From Selenomonas sp. AE3005 (GTDB taxonomy: Bacteria > Bacillota > Negativicutes > Selenomonadales > Selenomonadaceae): 64,000 nucleotides of DNA. The stretch is taken from positions 1 through 64,000 of the forward strand of contig NZ_JMME01000014.1 in assembly GCF_000686945.1 (NCBI RefSeq). The letters run 5' to 3'. Below, piece by piece: positions 61,565 through 64,000 of the stretch (position 1 is its first letter; each line of letters starts with the position of its first letter). The position numbers and the translations under genes are program-made. The notes under the pieces are model-generated. The model saw only the letters and a list, made by a program, of their open reading frames with translations, was not told where the DNA came from and did no database searches.

Positions 61565-62796
61565 AATGTGGCAAAATAGTCATCAATTGTCTGAGCGCGG
61601 CGGATGAGTTCAATGGAGCCGTCCTCCCGGAGCAGGAGCTCAGCACACCAGAGCTTGCCGTTGTAGTTAAAGCCCATGGCGCTGCCGTGAGCGCCGGTGT
61701 CGTGAATGATGACAATATCGCCCACATTGATTTCCGGCAGTTTTCTGTCGATGGCAAATTTATCGTTGTTCTCGCAGAGAGAGCCGGTGACATCGTACAC
61801 ATGGTCAAGCGGGGCGTTTTCCTTGCCGGCAACCGTAATGTGGTGGTAAGAACCATAGAGGGCCGGGCGCATCAGATTGGCCATGCAGGAATCAAGACCG
61901 ATATAGTCCTTGTAGGTGTGCTTTTCGTGGAGTACTGTGGACACCAGCCAGCCGGCAGGGCCGGTCATGGCGCGGCCGCTTTCTGTCATAATGGCCGTCT
62001 TGTCGAGGCCGTGGGGTACCATCATTTCCTGATAGAGATGGTGAATGCCTTCACCGATTTCCTGCAGGTTCAGCGGTTCTTCCTCCGGCAGATAGGGAAT
62101 GCCAAAGCCGCCGCCAAGGTTGACGAATTCCACGGTGATATCCAGTTTTTCCTTGAGTTCCACGGCCAGTTCAAACATCAGACGTGCCGTGAGCAGGAAG
62201 GCCTCGGTGCGGCGTTCATTGGAGGCCACCATGGTGTGCAGGCCAAAGCGTTTCACGCCCTTTTCCTTGGCGCGGCGGTAACCTTCGAGCATCTGGTCGT
62301 GCGTGAGGCCGTATTTGGCCTCGGTGGGTTTGCCGATGATATCATTGCCCTCTACGGCGTCGCCGGGATTGTAACGGAAACATAATACCTGTGGCAGGCC
62401 GGCGTGTTTTTCCAGGTAATCAAGATGGGTGATGTCATCAAGGTTGATGATAGCGCCCAGTTCCACAGCTTTTTGAAATTCATCAGCCGGGGTATCGTTG
62501 GAGGTCAGCAGGATTTCTTCGCCTTTGAGGCCGGCAGCCTCAGAGATGAGCAGCTCTGCCAGGCTGCTGCAATCTGTACCGGCACCTTCCTCATGCAGAA
62601 TCTGCACAATCCGGGGATTGGGCAGGGCTTTGACGGCAAACTGCTCATAAAAAGCCGGTGCCCAGGCAAAGGCAGCCTTTAAGGCGCGGATATTCTGACG
62701 GATAGCTTTTTCTTCATATATATGAAAGGGTGTGGGATACTTTTTGATTATTTCTTGTAGTTTGTCAATGGACAAAGGGAAATATTTTTTACTCAT
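61540..62796 (-). CDS. lysA: Diaminopimelate decarboxylase-like PLP enzyme
   Basis: 418-residue fold-III PLP decarboxylase. The PLP lysine lies in FAVKALPNP (about residue 53), followed by GAGTDCSSLAEL, a glycine-rich phosphate-binding loop (FVNLGGGFGIPY), the ESGRAMTGPAG motif and the active-site cysteine region GSLCENNDKFA. The last fits diaminopimelate decarboxylases (final step of lysine synthesis) better than ornithine or arginine decarboxylases. Carboxynorspermidine decarboxylase is a less likely alternative. ATG 62796 follows GGGAGGAAAG. It has a consensus promoter shared back-to-back with the non-coding element. Confidence 0.85.
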   Translation of the reverse strand: MSKKYFPLSIDKLQEIIKKYPTPFHIYEEKAIRQNIRALKAAFAWAPAFYEQFAVKALPNPRIVQILHEEGAGTDCSSLAELLISEAAGLKGEEILLTSNDTPADEFQKAVELGAIINLDDITHLDYLEKHAGLPQVLCFRYNPGDAVEGNDIIGKPTEAKYGLTHDQMLEGYRRAKEKGVKRFGLHTMVASNERRTEAFLLTARLMFELAVELKEKLDITVEFVNLGGGFGIPYLPEEEPLNLQEIGEGIHHLYQEMMVPHGLDKTAIMTESGRAMTGPAGWLVSTVLHEKHTYKDYIGLDSCMANLMRPALYGSYHHITVAGKENAPLDHVYDVTGSLCENNDKFAIDRKLPEINVGDIVIIHDTGAHGSAMGFNYNGKLWCAELLLREDGSIELIRRAQTIDDYFATLKYPGSLL

Positions 62797-62849
62797 TGCT
62801 TTCCTCCCGTGTGTAAAGAGAATGATTATTAGGTGTAAATTTGTAAATA

Positions 62850-62878
62850 ATTATAACAGGAGGGCATACTATTGTCAA
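62850..62878 (-). promoter_or_regulatory. Consensus promoter of the LysA-like gene
   Basis: On the - strand: -35 TTGACA (62878-62873), 17-bp spacer, -10 TATAAT (62855-62850), a full match to the sigma-70 consensus. Its -35 overlaps the region used by the + strand promoter. Confidence 0.9.
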
Positions 62879-62893
62879 TTGATATATGCATGA

Positions 62894-62902
62894 TGTTATA
62901 AT
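62894..62902 (+). promoter_or_regulatory. Extended -10 promoter reading into non-coding element copy 2
   Basis: TGT then TATAAT (62897-62902) forms an extended -10; TTGTCA (62872-62877) lies 19 bp upstream as a possible -35. Transcription would begin near 62909, about 12 nt before the element's first paired base. No protein gene lies within 700 bp downstream, so the element itself is the likely product. Confidence 0.7.
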
Positions 62903-62920
62903 GAGGGAGAACTTCTTTAA

Positions 62921-63523
62921 ATTGCAGTTTGACGGTTAATGCCTGCTTTATTTTATTTGTTACAGCTCAGTGGGGTGGAGGTGGTAATACTTTTCGCTGT
63001 TTCACTAAATGTCCCACCAGCAAACGACTGGGCTTTTTAGCGACTTTGCGCCGGGCAGGCCAGCGGCGCGATTATTCATCATAGTATCCAGGGACTGTTG
63101 TTTGTGGGCCAGTCCTCACTACGTTCGGACGGTCGTTCCACTGCGAAAAGCATCACCACCTCCACCCTAAGCGTCGTCCGTTTAAAAGGATTCTTTCGCA
63201 ATGACATGGAACAAGAACATCGATGTTCTTGTAACGGGAGCAACGGATTCGTGGCAATTGTACAGGCCTTGCCGGGGGCGAACGGGGTAGTGATTTTTAT
63301 GCGGGGAGCGACTGCCTGAGCGCAGCGAAGGCCGGCACACTGTAGTACGCAGCTAAGCAACTACGCTGAAAGGAGCGCCGTTGGCCTGCCCGGCGCAGGT
63401 AACTGGACAGCGCTATTTAACGAGGTGTGTCGTTTAGCGGAGGCAGAAAAATTACTACCCCGTGAACCCCATGCACGCATGAACGGGTTACTTTTAAGAA
63501 CGTATTGACCTAAAAACTGCAAT
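62921..63523 (+). ncRNA. Large structured non-coding element, copy 2 (603 nt)
   Basis: Full-length match to 15223-15824. Ends pair (62921-62942 with 63502-63523; 19 of 22 positions, two G-U). Main helices: 62973-62997 with 63143-63167, where TCCACCC makes the outer part fully paired; 63283-63298 with 63448-63462 region, where T63288-A63457 replaces the G-C of copy 1; GCGCCG/CGGCGC near 63050; a perfect 22-bp palindrome centred on ATCGAT near 63218; ATGC-AC-GCAT at 63471-63480, which is GTGC/GTAT (two G-U) in copy 1. The most variable part is about 63015-63085. A promoter lies directly upstream. No terminator is seen at its 3' end. Confidence 0.82.
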
Positions 63524-63653
63524 TCATCGCAGCCTCCTAAGCATAGGTGATAAGGAAATAACTTAAGTCGGTGGTTTGCAGCTTATGGCTTGACTTATGG
63601 AGTTTTCCTAGTAAACTTACAAGTATATTTTCCGTTGATAAGGTGTGCTAATT

Positions 63654-64000
63654 ATGAATGAACGTAAAAAAGGCCTGGCTATGGTTTGCCTGGGGGCGGC
63701 TATGTGGGGCGGCAGTGGTGTGGCCGGACAGTATTTGCTGCAGGACTGCGGCTTTTCGACGGCCTGGCTGGTGGTGTCACGTATGCTGCTGGCCGGGGTA
63801 ATCCTGCTGCTTATAGATGTTTGGCAATATAAGGAAAGCGTTCTGCGTATCTGGCAGGATAAAAAAGATGCGTGGGACCTGCTGTTGTTTGCTATTATGG
63901 GGCTTTTGGCGGTGCAGTATACATATTTTGCCTGTATAAAATATGGCAATGCGGCGGCTGCTACGGTGCTGCAGTATTTGATGCCGATAATCATCGTGGG
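63654..64000 (+). CDS. EamA/DMT family transporter (partial, cut by window end)
   Basis: First 115 codons of a drug/metabolite transporter family protein: MNERKKGLAMVCLGAAMWGG, then a run of hydrophobic segments (about 8-28, 38-58, 82-100) typical of EamA. AAGGTG precedes the ATG at 63654. The gap between the non-coding element (63523) and this start is 130 bp and holds no clear promoter. Members export amino acids or other metabolites; the substrate is unknown. Confidence 0.85.
   Translation, partial: MNERKKGLAMVCLGAAMWGGSGVAGQYLLQDCGFSTAWLVVSRMLLAGVILLLIDVWQYKESVLRIWQDKKDAWDLLLFAIMGLLAVQYTYFACIKYGNAAAATVLQYLMPIIIV

Noticed and set aside
63079-63360. Short reading frames inside element copy 2
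   Set aside because: Not conserved with copy 1 in length or frame, and no ribosome site.
1-64000. CRISPR arrays, tRNA genes, complete insertion sequences or prophage genes
   Set aside because: No regularly spaced repeats, no cloverleaf sequence with a CCA end, no transposase, integrase or phage structural genes were seen.

Overview
The window reads as a low-redundancy bacterial chromosome segment of roughly 50-53% GC (estimated by eye). It most likely comes from a Negativicutes member of the Selenomonas/Mitsuokella type. This is an inference from gene order, PTS and GGDEF content, the 5S sequence and the mixture of Firmicutes-type operons with moderate GC; no 16S or 23S sequence is present. 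Conserved Firmicutes blocks are rpmE-DUF1385-prfA-prmC-ywlC and secG-est-rnr-smpB. About 45 protein genes are present, mostly on the + strand.

Layout. 0-8.8 kb: 5S rRNA (end of an rrn operon), LytR-CpsA-Psr protein, ABC-F ATPase, RecD2 helicase, DUF1232 protein, topoisomerase III. 9-15.2 kb: DUF4127 protein (- strand), DEAD-box-type helicase, CNNM/CorC protein, DUF6056-like membrane protein. 15.2-18.2 kb: a 602-nt non-coding element, then ilvBH with its own promoter. 18.2-29.8 kb: ClpX-like ATPase (- strand), then the rpmE and secG housekeeping operons. 29.9-34.7 kb: amino acid permease, a PRD regulator with a truncated C-terminus followed by a fragment of a PTS EIIC gene (deletion scar), and DcuC with an elaborate control region. 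35-43.5 kb: a ferric/hexose-phosphate-type ABC transporter, two large nested palindromes, a two-component system and two HAD phosphatases. 43.6-48.3 kb: a soluble molybdopterin oxidoreductase with ferredoxin-type proteins and a CdaR-like regulator. 48.5-62.8 kb: a diguanylate cyclase, a LevR regulator with a sigma-54-controlled mannose-family PTS, pfkA, three tandem membrane diguanylate cyclases and a LysA-like decarboxylase. 62.9-63.5 kb: a second copy of the non-coding element. The window ends inside an EamA transporter.

The most unusual content is non-coding. Two elements of 602 and 603 nt lie 47.7 kb apart (15223-15824 and 62921-63523) and match along their full length at roughly 85% by eye. 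Both have pairing ends and several long-range helices. At least one helix carries a true compensatory change between copies (G-C in one, T-A in the other), and several other positions exchange Watson-Crick for G-U pairs. An extended -10 promoter sits just upstream of the second copy. I read this as a large structured RNA of unknown class, comparable in size to ROOL or OLE RNAs, or a mobile element carrying one. A second unexplained feature is a pair of ~200-bp multi-tier palindromes at 38949-39148 and 39190-39386. Their arms differ, but their apical loops share a ~22-nt sequence in opposite orientation.

Functionally, the 48-61 kb region joins sugar uptake (PTS, PfkA) with c-di-GMP synthesis. 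The 35-43 kb region joins uptake by an ABC system with a sensor-regulator pair and phosphatases that may act on imported sugar phosphates (inference).
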